From Ooceraea biroi (lineage: Eukaryota; Arthropoda; Insecta; Hymenoptera; Formicidae), in NCBI RefSeq assembly GCF_003672135.1, contig NC_039512.1, positions 8,076,874-8,140,873 on the forward strand: DNA of 64,000 nucleotides. The letters run 5' to 3'. The notes under the pieces were generated by a model. The model worked only from the letters and a program-made list of their open reading frames with translations, ran no database searches and was not told where the DNA came from. A program made the position numbers and the translations under genes. The first letter of the stretch is position 1, and every line of letters begins with the position of its first letter. Of this stretch, positions 36,106 to 49,680 are shown one piece after another.

Positions 36106-36253
36106 ACTTGTCGTATTTTAATTTCATAGATAGGTAGGCAATCTTTAAAAACCAAAAGAAAAATTTTCCAAACCACTGCTACAGTATTATAGCTATATAT
36201 GTATCTATTATCTAGATACGATTCGGATTACTTATTGTTAGTTAATGATCTAA
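36106..36253. mobile_element. mariner-like element, right-end remnant
   Basis: The block beginning CTTGTCGTATTTTAATTT resembles the inside of the intact element from 53335, and the end GTTAATGATCTAA (to 36253) matches its right terminal repeat. An extra TTGTTA-like insertion lies inside the terminal repeat. TA follows the end. No convincing left end was found, so it seems truncated. No transposase reading frame is readable. Confidence 0.65.
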
Positions 36254-36380
36254 TATTAATATTTAATCTTTTCATATATAATTTATTTTCTCCTCTTCTT
36301 CTGTCATAAAAGAAAACCGAATTTTCTGCGTAGTAAATGATCTCACGAAAAACCTGGAATCACTGCCGAATCATCAATGT

Positions 36381-36434
36381 CTCTTTGTCTTTTGTCTAGA
36401 CAAGTCTAGGACAAGTCTAGTCTAAAGAGACAAA
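36381..36434. repeat. imperfect inverted repeat with 11-bp tandem
   Basis: CTCTTTGTC at the left and AAAGAGACAAAG at the right can pair imperfectly. Between them GACAAGTCTAG is tandemly duplicated at 36399-36409 and 36410-36420. Confidence 0.6.
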
Positions 36435-36440
36435 GTGCTC

Positions 36441-37830
36441 GCAGTTGAATTCTTGAAGCGCTCTCGATTTTTGCTGCCTCGTCGAGGCGAATCAGCGAGC
36501 CTGTTTACTCGGATCTCGTCGCACGAACTTTAAACTTCATAGGCAAGGCTCGTCGTAAATCAAGCGTTTCAAACCGGCCACCTGTGGCGTCGCGACGTCG
36601 CATCGCACAGGAAGGCTATCCTGCAGGCATTTCTTCACCTTGGCTCGATCTCTTCGTTCCCGAAATAAAGCAGCAAGTCGTGGTAAGAAATATTTAGACT
36701 GATATTGTTCCTCCTTTTATTCTTTTTTTTTCTAGATGTTATCTTCGGTTTTATGTGGTTTTCAAAATGTATAAAATTCTAACTTGAATTAGTTTAGTGT
36801 TTTAAAAGATATTTATTAAAATATAAAATGTATAGTGTTCTGTTGAAGTGATCAACTAGAAGACAACTTTATTTATGATAGGATTATAAGTATTTTTCAT
36901 CAGCAAATTGTTTATTTCCCTTGGACTTTTAATTTTGGAATTTAAGTTATACATATGATACATTCGAGATTGTATAATATTAAATTTGCATCCAATTATA
37001 TGATGAAATAGAAAGTTATGGAGCAAGCTCCCTACATGTACCTATCCATTAAATTAAATTGCCAGGAAACAATAATACAATGAGGAGAAGCCGTCTGCAC
37101 CTGACGAAAACGTAAATCCGTTCTGTAATGTCCGTCAGATAGATTGCGCAGATCTTTAGTTGCGAGAGGGATGAAATTTGACAGTATGGCGGCCATCGAT
37201 ATTTCGACGCGACATAAATTGCAGTACGCATCGTGAAATTTGCGGACGATCTCGGAGTGGCTCGTAGAGCGACTCGACGGAGCATCGTGGCGCTTACGAG
37301 GTAAGGAACCCTCCTATGGTCTGACGTCGTCGGTATGGTTCGCCATTGGGAATGAACGGACTCGCCGTTAAGGGATTCCAGTGACGTCCGTCCGTTCGAA
37401 TGATGACTTTCAGCGATCCGGAAAATAAACCCCGCTCCTCCCCCTCTTTCACCGTCTTTCTCGTACCACCCGCTGACCGCTCTCACACCACTGCCCTGGA
37501 GTTATGAACATCCACCGGCACTCGGTTATTCCTGCAACCGCGCAAACGAACTCGTCTGGCTCGATTTTGTCGATTTCTTCTAGTAGTAAAACAGTCGTGC
37601 GACGTCGTGCGGCAAAGTCTCGATGCTGGGTGTCCGATATGGACTTCAGAAAGGTATTTGCAGTTTCCAGATCGAAGTTATGAGGTATTCATGGTACCGT
37701 GGAGGACCTTATCATTGCCCCCCGTCGGTGAATTTTAATACCTCTGCTCGATGAAGCGGACTTCGGTCAATACCGACGCGTTCAAAGTTCTGTTACCAGT
37801 TCAGTTGGCGAGCGAGCCTTTTGCACAGTT
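36441..37830. other. two CpG-rich islands
   Basis: GC-rich at 36440-36680 and 37080-37830, AT-rich between. The 145-codon minus-strand frame at 37049-37486 shows no recognisable domain. Confidence 0.55.
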
Positions 37831-39151
37831 AATATCTTTCTTTATGATTATGCTGTTTTTTAAAGGTTTTTACAGGAAATGTCAGATAATATATACGTGA
37901 ATATATTATTTTTATACAAAAATACATTACATACGGTAATAAATGTATCATAAAATTGCAACAGTCTGTTATATAAATCGGGTAACAGAATTGTAATAAG
38001 TTTATAAGTATGAAATTAAAGACATCGTTTTGTTTAAACAACTAGCTCTTATTTATAAAGAAATGGATAATAACTGTACATGGTCTATTTACCGTGAAAA
38101 CGCGCTTGTTCTCGCAATTTTCGTTATCCGTGACAATCACTTAACGTTTAGTTCAACGATAAGTGACTTTCTACCTCTGTTCGTAATAACGTTCGGGTAA
38201 TAACAATGTCTTTTACAGTCCACACTTCGATTTTGTGTGCTACTAAAACGGGAGAGATTGTTCACGAAATAACGGCAGCACGATAATAAACGCAGAAGGC
38301 GTATGAAGGCGAATTTCTTTCTCGAAAAGAAATTCTTTTCATGCTTATTCCGAATTAAAGAGAAAATAGAATTATTGTTCATATACTTATGATCTATTAT
38401 TATTTTAACGATATAATTTAATTATCTATTTATTTATTTGTTATACACACATACATATAAATTGTCTATAGAGAATATCTAAATTTTAGATAGTCATTAA
38501 TTAATTAGTAATCTTTGTTTCGTTCCATTTTCATAAAATATCATGATGGTTAGTAATACAATTAATTACACGCATCTCTTTCCTTTCATCACAAGTATAA
38601 AGATGAGTATTTATTATTTGCTTAGTCATCTGGTGGAAATAAAAGCTACCCTCGTAAAAGAATATCAGGCAGAGCTGTAATAGTGGACAAAGGGATTTTC
38701 TTTTTTAAAATAACTTTTCTTTTGTCTTTTAAAATAACAAAAATTATATTGTCTTTTTTAATATTATATTATTTCTGCACATATGATTATTTGCGCTATG
38801 CGAAAAACTTACTTTATATAATTCTGTTTCTCTTACATACTGCCACTCACACTTTTTGTTAGTATAATACGGATCATTATAATGTACCTCTGAGGTAAAC
38901 GTATACGCAATCACAATTTTAATAATTTAGTCTGAGAAACAGAAATTGAGGCGGAAATACATCGTATGCATAGATACAGGAAGCGAGCGTGAAATTCTTG
39001 AAAGCATATGCTTGCCTTGCACTGCAAAAAGAACTATCATAGCTCAAGCTCCTTTCCCCAGATTCGCAACTTCGAACGGAACTGCTTCAGGATTCACATT
39101 TCAGAACTACATCCCTGAAGCGGAGACAGTAGAGCTCAGAGAGAGAGAGAA

Positions 39152-39215
<64 letters not shown>

Positions 39216-40740
39216 GAGAAGGTCGGATCTTTTCCTTCATCGTAGAATCTCCTTTCTCCAGCTTCATTGTTTCAACGTCCTTGAGCGCGGACGTTCCTTT
39301 TTTTTTCTTTTTAACTAATTGATACCCCTTTTGTGTCGATGAACGGCGACGGGGAGAGCGCTTTACCGTCACGGAAAGAGCTGTAATTAGGGGCTATTTA
39401 TCGCTGGCCTTGAGGAAATTTCTTCTGCATCCCTTGGAGCATCTATCTTACTTTCGCTTGCCCGTTCCAGCAAGCCGTCCTCACCCTCTCCCTCCATTCC
39501 TACAGCTAACCCCCGCTCGAATAGCTCGCGCGCGAGATTTAGCAGTATTAGCGTTAAATGGAGGACCGGGTCGTTTGAGGCAAATTGCGAAGATATCGTT
39601 AAAAGGGTTCGCGCTGTACGGCTTTTAAGCATATTTACGATCTCTCGACCGCTAATTAAACCACGAAACCTTACACGACGTGCCGTGCCACGAGGAACGA
39701 AGAATCTCCGACTCCAAATAGCAAGAATTCCCACGAGGAAGTAATAGCCTTCGCCAGGAATCGAAGCAGTTGAAATCGCCAAGGTTTTACATGCAAATCA
39801 CCATTAAGTATTAGAGATATAACGTGCAGGACAATTTTAAAGACTTTAAGAGGATTATTTCAAACATTCCTAGTTTTTAATGATTATACATCATGCTAAA
39901 TGATGTTCTTAAGTTTTAAAGGAGAATTATTTTTATTTGTGAGAAAGTGTAGTTTTAGTTTAGTTTTATATCTTATAAATATAATATCATAATTTTTAGT
40001 AAAACAATTTTGAAATTTAAAAGTTGTTTCCGAACTATTAGTCACTTTATCAGCGTTAATTACCCTACATAATACTAAAGAATAATAAGCTGCACTTCAC
40101 TCTTATTACATTAATTGACAATATGTCGTCTACAATATATATCTCCTTCCTCCTTCCATTAGCAACGTAACATAATATCGTAAAAATAAGTTTTTTATTA
40201 AAACTGCAATTCTCTTTCTCTCGTGTTATACTAGAGAGATTATGCAGAATATAAGCTTATTGGACGCAAATTTCATTAAAACCAAGCGTCACATGGTGAT
40301 CGAAGGCGAGTGTTTTTGCTGGCGAAAGCAAGACCGATCAATGAATGATTAAAGCGGCAACTTTAATCAAGATAACGATTTATAACAAAATTATTCTTTG
40401 GATTGTACGATTCAGTATGTTAACATAAAAATATTAACACGTTAGTCCTGAAATTATTTAGTATTCTACAAGAAATGTCTATAATAAAATACGGAAAATA
40501 AGATCTCGCTTCTCTAATAACATTTATAACACATGAATCTTTCAAGAATTAAAAATATATACATTTATCGAAAGGAGGGGGAAGGGGAAATAACTGTAAG
40601 ATATAAATCTCCACGAACATTTCACAAGTGATTTTTTCAAACAGATTTTAATAATCTATCCTCATGCAGTATATCTGACAGCTATGCACAGACACGAGCG
40701 AGATTCTGACTATTATGTGATATTTCTCCGCGGATACCTA
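37831..40740. other. AT-rich DNA with one island
   Basis: AT-rich, except for 39030-39790, which holds the (GA)n tract and a CpG-rich island. Frames of 99 and 78 codons read through the (GA)n tract on the two strands and are artefacts of it. The 131-codon minus-strand frame at 39387-39782 lies in the island and matches no family I know. Confidence 0.6.
39138..39212. repeat. long (GA)n tract
   Basis: About 75 bases of GA repeats with two AAG-type interruptions near the start. In flies, such tracts bind GAGA factor; whether that happens here is inference. Confidence 0.95.
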
Positions 40741-42330
40741 TTCGTACAACCTGTTTCACAAAGCTAGGAAGGATGCATGACACGGCTCTCGGGTGCACTT
40801 CGTTACTCGTCGTGTCTGAAGTATACTTTGGGGAGAATCGTAATTATAATCCGCAATTTCGTTTCGCGCACGAGAAATTTCCGCCGTGCATCCCGCCGCT
40901 GTCACTACATCAAACATGTACTCGTATGCGCCAAGAGCCCTCCAATGCATCCAGCGTGTTCGATAAGACGCGTTTGAACTTTTGTCAGATGTCAGATTAC
41001 ATAATCCTTATTCATGTAAATCATATTTCGGGAGGGAGTAAGGACTCGAGAGACTTGTAACTTGCTCTTATTACATGACGATGAATCTTCAAGCTTGAGT
41101 TGGTAGGTACATCGTAATGTGTGTAATGTGCGAAGTTCATGGTCCATGGAGGGATTGACTCTATGTAACAACCTTAAGTAAATCATACTTGTTATGCGTT
41201 CCTTGATTTTTCAGGTATGAAAAAATTTAAGTATCTTGAGACTATTTTTGATAGTTTTGCGTTTGAGCAAGATTTTTATGATAAATAATCCTATACAAAT
41301 TTAAGTATATTAATAAAATCAATATTGCACATAGAGCTTTATATAAATTCTATATGTGTGTCTCATTTTTAAAGGAAAACGACCTATGGCACTAAGTTTA
41401 ATTGTCAATTTGACTTTTAAAGTCTTTTTTTTCTTTCGACAAACTTGCAAAATAGCAACGCGATAGAATTTAGTCTATAAAAAGTAAATCTCTATTTCCG
41501 CCGTCTTGCAGATCATGAAGTAATGAAGATTAAACATCATAGTACCGTAAGCGCAACAGAGCATGTTTATAAATTGTTGTATTACTGCACGTGCACCTAG
41601 TCTCGTTGCAGGTAATGGTAGAAGCAAGCTCGCGGCGGTGATCACCCTTATAAGTTCGGGGCCCTTTAGGCGCGCAGGGCCGAATATACTCTGTATACCG
41701 GCTTTGAAACCGCCATCCTCGCTTTTCAGCCGCGTTGCTTCCCTCGTTGCAGCGCCCGGAGGAAGGGACCAGGTTGCCTGTGAAACACAAACAGTGCATC
41801 ATTATTGTCGAGCGTAGATTCACGGCCGATCGCTCGTCGAAAGCTGCCGATGCAAGCTTTGTCGAACACGGCGAGAAAAGAGGGGTTTTTCATTGTTACC
41901 TCTCCCCTGGAGCCTCTCCTTGTTCGACGCTTCTCGTATTACTCTTTTCTCGCCCGAATACACGCCCGTACCTGCTCGGTTCTTTTCTTATCTACCTGGA
42001 GAACTCTTGCAGCTTTCTTTACTGGAGATATCGTAATACTACAACAATTCTTCGCGATTTCCTGCTGACCCAGGAAGTGTTCGTGAACGATACTGGCTGG
42101 TCATTATTTGGCGCGTAACGAGCCGTACGTATTCTATGTGTGTAATGTCGCGGAAAAGTGAAGTTAAAGACGTAAAAAAAAGAGAAACTCCTTTGTACAA
42201 GGTTGGATAATAAAAGAAGCGGCAAAGGGAACTAGTTGCATCACGGATTGATTAAGTCATCGTCTATATTGTAACTTCAGCACTACTGCAGCAGGAACTT
42301 CCTTTTCTATGCTTTTCTCAGCATTTTTTC
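40741..42330. other. two GC-richer patches around AT-rich DNA
   Basis: Intermediate to GC-rich at 40740-41170 and 41560-42320. Overlapping frames of 84-127 codons at 41530-42118 look compositional. No gene is recognised. Confidence 0.55.
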
Positions 42331-42442
42331 GGGTATTTTTCAGAGATTTTCTTTTAGATATTGTTGCCAATTATCTCTCAGTTTAGCTAGTAATGATGTA
42401 TTTGTATGTATATAACTGTTAAATTTTTTATACGAATATTGA

Positions 42443-42500
42443 AATTTAAATTGGATATCCAATTTAAATTAAATTAAATTAAATTAAATTAAATTAAATT
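42443..42500. repeat. 28-bp palindrome leading into (TTAAA)n
   Basis: A perfect 28-bp palindrome centred on GGATATCC spans 42443-42470. Its right arm merges with a pentanucleotide TTAAA repeat that continues to about 42500. The repeat may have grown from the palindrome arm. Confidence 0.9.
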
Positions 42501-42578
42501 TAAATTAGGTGTCGAAAAAAAGATATTAATGATTTATGATATTCACCTGTTAATCCAATCAATCTGCTGCAATAAAAA

Positions 42579-42602
42579 ATATATATATATATATATATAT
42601 AT
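42579..42602. repeat. (AT)12 microsatellite
   Basis: Pure AT dinucleotide repeat. Confidence 0.95.
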
Positions 42603-44950
42603 GATATAAAATATTATCTTCTATTTTATTACGTTTTACAAACTTTAAATTCTCTCTAGGAAATGAAACTGTTTTAACTCTTGCAGCGAAAACGTATATC
42701 ACATTTTGTGGGATAGAGTTAGAGAATTAGGGAAAAGAACAGTGAAAGACGCCCAGCTTTTCTCCTGTTTTCGTGATATGTTCCGAAGTCGATATTTGTG
42801 ATTATTGCTGGGACCACCTAGCTATCCCGATGAAATGTACCTTTCGATTCGTGTAGAGACTCAACGAACTTCGCTACTTCCAAGTGAAGTATGCTTCTTC
42901 CCAGAGAAGTCTACTTCCTTGCGTATACGTGTGCACAGATACCAGAGCAGCATGCGCATCATTCTTCGGACTGATTAAACTTCTTTAAGTTTCTATGTAA
43001 TTTCCACTTCCGCCTGTTTTCCCCGTCTAGGTACTCTATCTTCTCATCTTGTTATTAACTTTCGGTGCATTCTGTCGATATTCAGCTAAATCAATCGTGA
43101 TGAACAACACAAAAGACGAATAGATAGTCCAAGCATAAAAGTCCAATTCTCTTGTCTAAAGAGCTAAAAATAAGTCAATTCCGGCAACTCAGTTCTGAAC
43201 GACAAATATAGTTTCTACTTTTAACTGATTACATACAGTCTGAGTTGAAAGATCGATACCGGAGAACACGTCTGATTTTGTTCATACTTGTTGGCTAACG
43301 AGGCACGAGGCTGTCCAAAGTATAATTTCCTTGCGGTTGCACCGTAGCTCGTCTTACAGATTAATTAGCTCGCAAGTCTCTTTTCGCATTTTCTCATCTT
43401 ACTATAAAATCCTCTTCGCTGCGGCACTCTTCATCCATAATGTTTTGTTTTTACTTACTGCGTCTCGTGATTCTCCGCATTGCGGCATGTAGATGGGTTG
43501 ACAAAAGTCGGGAAAGATGGTCTTGCGTCTTAAGAAAAATTGTAAATGTAGCTATTATTATAGTGAAAGGAAAGTTTATCTAATTTTATCATTTCTTCAG
43601 TTTAATTGGACATGTCAATGTGTTACATAACTTTTACAACGTATATTATACTTAAAGTAGTTTCTCTAAAGCCATTTCTTGATAAGAGATTAGTCAGTTT
43701 CTCTGAATGTGTTTTCGGCATAAAATTGGAGCATAAAATAGCGCCTCATCTTATGTATTTTATGTGATTATATAACAAGAAATTATTGGATAACAGCAAT
43801 CAGTATAACAAAAATAAAGTCAACTTAATATAATTATGAAATTTTCATGGAAATTCTATGCTTTTATCTGCAGCTCTCTCTTTGCACACATAGGAAGCAG
43901 AAAAGGATCAGAAGGAACACTGCATCTCTTGCATACGTAGAAAGAAAAGAAGAGAAAAAATTCTCTATCTCTCCGTATTTAAAAACTGGCTGTAATCGTG
44001 TCGCGTGTTCTCTCGTTCGTTGGTCAGGCGTTGATTGGTTCTCTTGACCGGCAAGTCGCTACCTATGTCCTCGTTAAACTGGACCGATCTTCGCGTTAAC
44101 CATCACGCTTGCGTGTACTTCGCTAATGACGGAACTGCACGAGCGCTAATTGGACACGCTCGAGTTACTTTGTGCCCGATTGGTGCCTTGATTGTCGGGG
44201 TTAACTTATATAAAAAAGTAGAGAGAGAGAGAGAAAAGATGACACATAATGAAGAAATGCACATATGTGCATGTACTTGTCTTCTTTAATTATTGAATTT
44301 CTACTTTAGATGTTTTAAATTAATAGATTTAATTTTTTTAATCAGTTTAAATTTTTCTGAGATGTCTTGGAAATATTTAAAGTGCTTCGTTTTAATCATA
44401 ATTTACTTCATTAGTAAGAAATATTTTCGTAAATTTATTATTTGTTCGCCATATCATAGAATTGCTCGACGTATTTGTTATTAAAGTGTACTTTTAATGT
44501 GTAAAGTCAATCTTTAGAGTACGTACTTATTTTTTATTTAAGGCTGTATATCTTATGTTAGTCGAATCTTAGCATCAAAGAGAAAAATTTTGCAGAACAA
44601 AAATTTTAATGTAAATTTTTCGTTTCACTATTCTCCGGCATAACTCTCGCTCGGGGTTTACGATAGCATGGTGTAAAATGCGAGTAAAAAGTTTGCAGAA
44701 AACATAGTTTTAAATTGCAGGGAAAATTACGAGCTGCCAGAAATTATTTCACGTTGCAAAAAAGATTTGTTCTTTGCGAGGTGGAAACAATGTGCTTATA
44801 AGAAATTTTTGCGGAAAGTTTCGCGCGACAGAAAACCCTCTCGTGTAAAGACGCGTTTTAGCGGAATTATATCTACACTATCGAGAAACTATCTTCGAAT
44901 TTCAATCGATGCAATCTTTTCGACAGCTTTTTCACATAACAAATGCAACA

Positions 44951-45640
44951 CGCGACTGCACAGTTAAAAGTGCACGAAATGCGCCAACTCGTTGAAGAAC
45001 GCGCTATATTACGTTCAGGGAATTAAGGAAATTCTCGTTGGAAGTGCGAGCACCTCCTCTACGTGGCGAATGAATTTTCGAAGGCGATCTCGGCGTATCT
45101 GATCTACGTGCAACTGCTCGCCGATCGCGAATCCCTTTATCGGGTCCCCGCGTCTCCGGGAAGGAAAATGATAAAAATATCTACGTGCCCGGAAAACTTC
45201 ACCAGCCGGGGTCCGAAGCTGATGGTGAGCACCATCGAAACGCCTTACACACCTTAATTGCGCCAGCCGGCGTAAGGTAATGGTATTACCGCACGCCCCT
45301 TTGAACTCGAAATTCAATTATTTTATAGCTCGATACGCTCAGTCGCCGGCACTTAAGGGAAACGTACTGAGTGCTAAGTGTCCAACTTCTTTGTGAGACA
45401 CGACATTGTATAACTTCTTATTAGCGCGTCGAACTTATGACTGAAGCTATCTCGTAACTTGCGAGTTCGTTAATGCTCGTGACGTCGAGCATCGCGGTAG
45501 GTATCCGCTTTAACGTTTCCCAAAGGTGTCGTCACGCGAATTAAGCGGCGGCAAGACGAGGGTCACGAATTAAAAAAACGGCATCCGGAATTTCAATTGG
45601 AATTTCCATTATCCGGGGATACCTAAATGTATACGTGTGG
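44951..45640. other. CpG-rich island
   Basis: GC-rich with frequent CG. A 100-codon minus-strand frame (45015-45317) and a 64-codon plus-strand frame (45063-45257) overlap. Neither resembles a family I know. Confidence 0.5.
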
Positions 45641-46254
45641 ATACGGAGTTAAGTATTTAAATAAGCAGCCAAGTTCTCCGATTTATTACATCTATATTGA
45701 AATTCCAGTGCTCTTATTTCGACACTCCGCTGATCGCATTCTTGCCCTGGGCAGGTATACGCTGTCCGAGCGTAGGAAACGTTGTTTACGCATAATTGCC
45801 TGGAGAAAAAATTAATTATAGTTGCACAGAAGTACCAAGAAAAGAAGAATTTTATTAACGATATGCGCGTGATAGAAGAAGAGATAGAGACAGGTCAAAA
45901 TGATTCGATCGCTCGATTTTTATCCTGGGAACATGGGAACGGAAAAGAAGATCTTTCGCACCTTCGTAATGCTCCACTTGACAGTTATCGCTTAATTAAG
46001 TTTTTTAGATAGTAATTAAGATAAATTTCATTGGTAATTAGGTCATTTCTTTGCAGCGAACTGCAAAGACGTTGGATCCAGCAAAGCTCGTAAACATTTT
46101 ACGATCCAAGGATTCTTGGTAACGACAATAATTAATGATTCCGCGAGTTATTGAAATAAGTACGGAAATGTTTCGTGAAAATAAAAAAGAAATAACGTAA
46201 ACTGATTCTGTGTTGTCCTTTCCTTTCTCGATTTATTTAGCAAAGAAAACACGA

Positions 46255-46289
46255 GCTTTAAAACATTTAAAACAGGCTTTAAAACATTT
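46255..46289. repeat. 14-bp direct repeat, period 21
   Basis: GCTTTAAAACATTT occurs at 46255-46268 and 46276-46289. Confidence 0.9.
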
Positions 46290-46697
46290 GCATTACTCGA
46301 TTATACAGTTAGTATCACTCAGTTGTTTAATAGTTTTGCAATTTTCAGTAATTTTTCCTGCAACTGCTATAAAAGTTTGAAGTCGCACATATTGCTAATA
46401 CTTTTTGATATGAAAGTTTGCAATATAGAAACAAGTGAACGATCGTTAAATATGTATATTAGATTGCTAGAAAAGTTAAAAATAATTTTGAATCGGCCTG
46501 TATGCACATCGTTTTTCTCGTTGAAAATTAGCTTCTTAGTTAAGTCTCCCTCGTGAAAATTTATACAAATATTCCTTGCGCTGCTTAAGAGTCGGAGCGG
46601 AAGACACTTCGCGATTATAACTGGGAAACTTAACAGAGCTTAATATTGCACCGCGCGGAGATAAAGGAGAAGGACTATTTTCTCCGTCGGCCGTCGC

Positions 46698-46717
46698 TTC
46701 ATATACATGTATATGAA
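46698..46717. repeat. perfect 20-bp palindrome
   Basis: TTCATATACATGTATATGAA, centred between 46707 and 46708. Confidence 0.9.
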
Positions 46718-48960
46718 ACTTAATAGACGCTCTTCAGACGCCTTTATCTTTCACAGACTCTAAAAGCGACATAACTGGACAAACTGACGTACAAACTTAG
46801 TTGACGTCCGTGCACCTAACTTTCCTCGTTCACCGTCACTGCGTGGACGCTACCTCGAGTTTAACAGCCGGAAAGAACAATACTGAGCATCGTGAGGTAA
46901 ATTTGTGACACAGTAAATATCGCTTACGGAAGGCAAATCGCGAGTTTCGCGATGGCTCTTGCGATCGAGAAATATTTTGGTGTCATTAAGAGAAACTACG
47001 TAAGGCAACATTAAAAAGAATGGAGTTGCGGTCTTAAAAAATGTGTTCCACAAGTACCAAGTACCAAAACTCTTCGTGTAATAAGATAAAAAATTAGTTA
47101 TCGAAAAGATAAAAATTATGGAAATAAGATGAGCAGATTTTATTTTAAAACGTGAGCATTTGCTGTTTAAAATGCAAGAACAAGTGGATAATTATGAAGC
47201 TTCCTCTAAGAAAGTTAGATGAAAGCAATTATTTTTTATAAAGAAAGTTGTGAAAGTCTTTACTTCAAAACAATTTTTCTTCTTTTGAGGTAGTTCTGCA
47301 AAATAAAATACTGTATATTCCAAATCGCTTTGAATTAACTTAACAAATTACTCTTTCGCATTTTCATGAATATTTACCATATTTCAGTACATCGAAGCTC
47401 TTTCCTCTTCCGATGCACCACCATGTCAGGGTTGAACAACGATTGCGCAAGCTAGAGTCCGGTGTTTCCAAAGTTCTGAACTGAACACTCGTCTGCTATC
47501 CCACGAAGTCGAAGCTGAAGTTTCACGTTTCCGTCGTCCTCGTCTTCCCGGAACAGGGAGGAAAGGTGAGAGGTACGTCAGAGAAGGGCTGAAGGCACCT
47601 ACGAAGAATGGACTAGTGTGAGTTCCTGGATAGGGCGAGTTTCCAGGGAGAAACCGGGAGGAATGCGTTGAAAGATAGGAGGACAGCCAGGATGGCGGCG
47701 GTATTCACTACAAAATCACTACATCCACCTTCCTTCATTGCGAATATCCCACGAAACTTTCAGCGTAGTTGAAATTGTGCTGAAGCACTGCTCATTACAT
47801 TTTCATTCATGTGGCAGTTATTAAATCCACCACTTCTACCTTTTTTAGATTGCTTCTTGTTTCTTTGAGACATGTGATCGCGTTACAAACCAGAAAATTA
47901 TGATACCTAAGAATTTTGTGCAGCTATTCACGATATAATATCGTAAACTAGCACTTGCAATGCGTGTACATAAAAAATGATGCATAAAAAATGCATGGAT
48001 ATAAAAAATGATAAAAAATTGTGAATATAGCAAACGTTGTACCCTGTAATGAATCAAATTTTAAAGGATTAAATATACCTTTCTCGTGGCTTTTTGTATT
48101 AACGAAGTTTGACGTGACATTAAAAGACATGCATGAATTTCTACATAATCTTTGAGCGTGGTAGCATTGCTTCCAATATTACGTCAATATTACGTTTATT
48201 TCTAAATTCCCTCCAAAGCTGTCGTCTTTGAAGTCTTTTACTCGCCTTGGTGAAATTATTACGTCTGTCACGCGAGTAGATGGTCTTAAAGAATCTGTAT
48301 TATATAAAAAAGTACATTAGCGGGAGAGCGAAAGCCATATATCGTCGACGTGATGTTTATAGGCACGTCGGGACGTGATCTGAAAAATAAGTTTTGCATT
48401 CGTCATTTTGAGATAAATGTAAAACGCAGTGGCACAAGGGTCTCGTAAATTCTCTTCTATTCACCTACATTTATTTCGTATTTCTTTTCACGGGACTTCT
48501 ACAATTTTATTATTCTACTTTAGAGAGCGAGAGAGAAAGAGAAAATATATATCGAGTTAATGCGACGACTAAAACGATACATATCGGGAAAATTACGTTC
48601 GAGAAAATCGTTTCTTCGATTTCAAATTTTATTCCGAGGTTATGTAAAGATCCATACACGTCTTTTTACGCCACGTTAAAATTCGTTAACACAAAAAGAC
48701 ATGAGAAATGCATGTCTAATCCTATAAAATTTGATTCATTACAAAATAATGTTTGATATATTCACAATTTTTATGTCTATGCATGTATATATATTGCAAG
48801 TGCTATTTTATCATAACATATCATTTGCACTTCTGTTTTGTACAGTTTAAAATACTTTCAACTCATTATTATAAATGGCAGATTTTAAACATGTATGATC
48901 TGTTAGATTAAATATAAAATACAAAATAAAACAGAATGATATTTATTCGACGATCAAAAA

Positions 48961-49680
48961 GTCGCCACAATTTTTAGCTGCGTGGCAAATTATGCGGCAC
49001 TTGGAAAGTTAATCGTAGAAGATTTACGAGCAAAAGCACCGAATGCAGCTTGAGAAGCTATTCAACACAGGCGCTCTTGCACATCTCGTAGGTGTTTGGT
49101 TTACTCGATAATGCGAGAGATCTGAAAATGCGATGAGAATGGGTAATATTTCTTAGATAGGAGGGTGGGCAAGGTATATCGTTCGGTATCGCGCGGCACC
49201 GCGCTGAAATTTTACGATGTCGATAGGTGCGTACGCGTTTCCGATATGCTTATCTGACGTGCACGTCAGAACCGACAGGCACAATTGCGTTGGAAGGGCC
49301 ACGGGCTCCCTTATGAAAGATTGGTATTGTAATTGAATTGCTGCGATCCCCGTGGCCATGTTGGCTGGACGCACGCGAAGAATGTCTACGATTTATGAGA
49401 TTCCGCAGGATACCTTCGGGCTAAAAGCGTGCTCGGAGTATGAAGCGCGATTCCACGCTGTATGGAATTTTTGCAATAAAACGAGCTGAACGGCGGCGAT
49501 AGTAACAGGTGTTGGGGTCTTTGTACATTCTGACAGATAATTTGAGCGCACCAACGAGGCCAGCGGTGGCATAATAACGCGAATCTCTTCCCTGGAAATT
49601 CGAGAGACGCTCAGGATTATGTGAAGGATCGAAACGCTGAACTATCTGCTATACAGGCAACTTGCAAGATTAATGTTTCT
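48961..49680. other. CpG-rich island
   Basis: GC-richer than both flanks, with a small GCGCGG/CCGCGC inverted repeat at 49191-49204. A 73-codon minus-strand frame is unremarkable. No gene is recognised. Confidence 0.55.

Larger units (their letters stand above)
32071..36440. other. long AT-rich non-coding stretch
   Basis: AT-rich throughout, with slightly GC-richer DNA around 34240-34560 and 34890-35110. It holds the (TA)n and (GT)n tracts, the phased ATCGATTA cluster, a 172-codon frame and a mariner-like end. No gene is recognised. Confidence 0.65.
42331..44950. other. mixed non-coding DNA
   Basis: AT-rich at 42350-42660, intermediate at 42700-43520, AT-rich to about 43830, then mixed. A GAGAGAGA run lies near 44220. 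No gene is recognised. Confidence 0.6.
45641..48960. other. mostly AT-rich, two GC-richer patches
   Basis: GC-richer patches lie at about 46570-46960 and 47390-47720. The second, between TTTCAG (ending 47387) and GTGAG (47566), has plausible splice signals, but all three frames contain stops, so it is not a coding exon. AT-rich elsewhere. Confidence 0.55.

Noticed and set aside
37049..37486. 145-codon minus-strand frame
   Set aside because: It lies in a CpG-rich island, with no recognisable domain and no splice or promoter context.
38946..39372. 99- and 78-codon frames through the GA tract
   Set aside because: Both are opened by the dinucleotide repeat (Glu-Arg on one strand, Ser-Leu on the other).
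46036..46060. TTAGGTCATT as another mariner-like left end
   Set aside because: Only the first ten bases match the element at 53255; the rest diverges and no right end follows.
47388..47565. Possible exon between TTTCAG and GTGAG
   Set aside because: Good-looking splice signals, but all three forward frames have stops, so it cannot be an internal coding exon. A non-coding exon remains possible.
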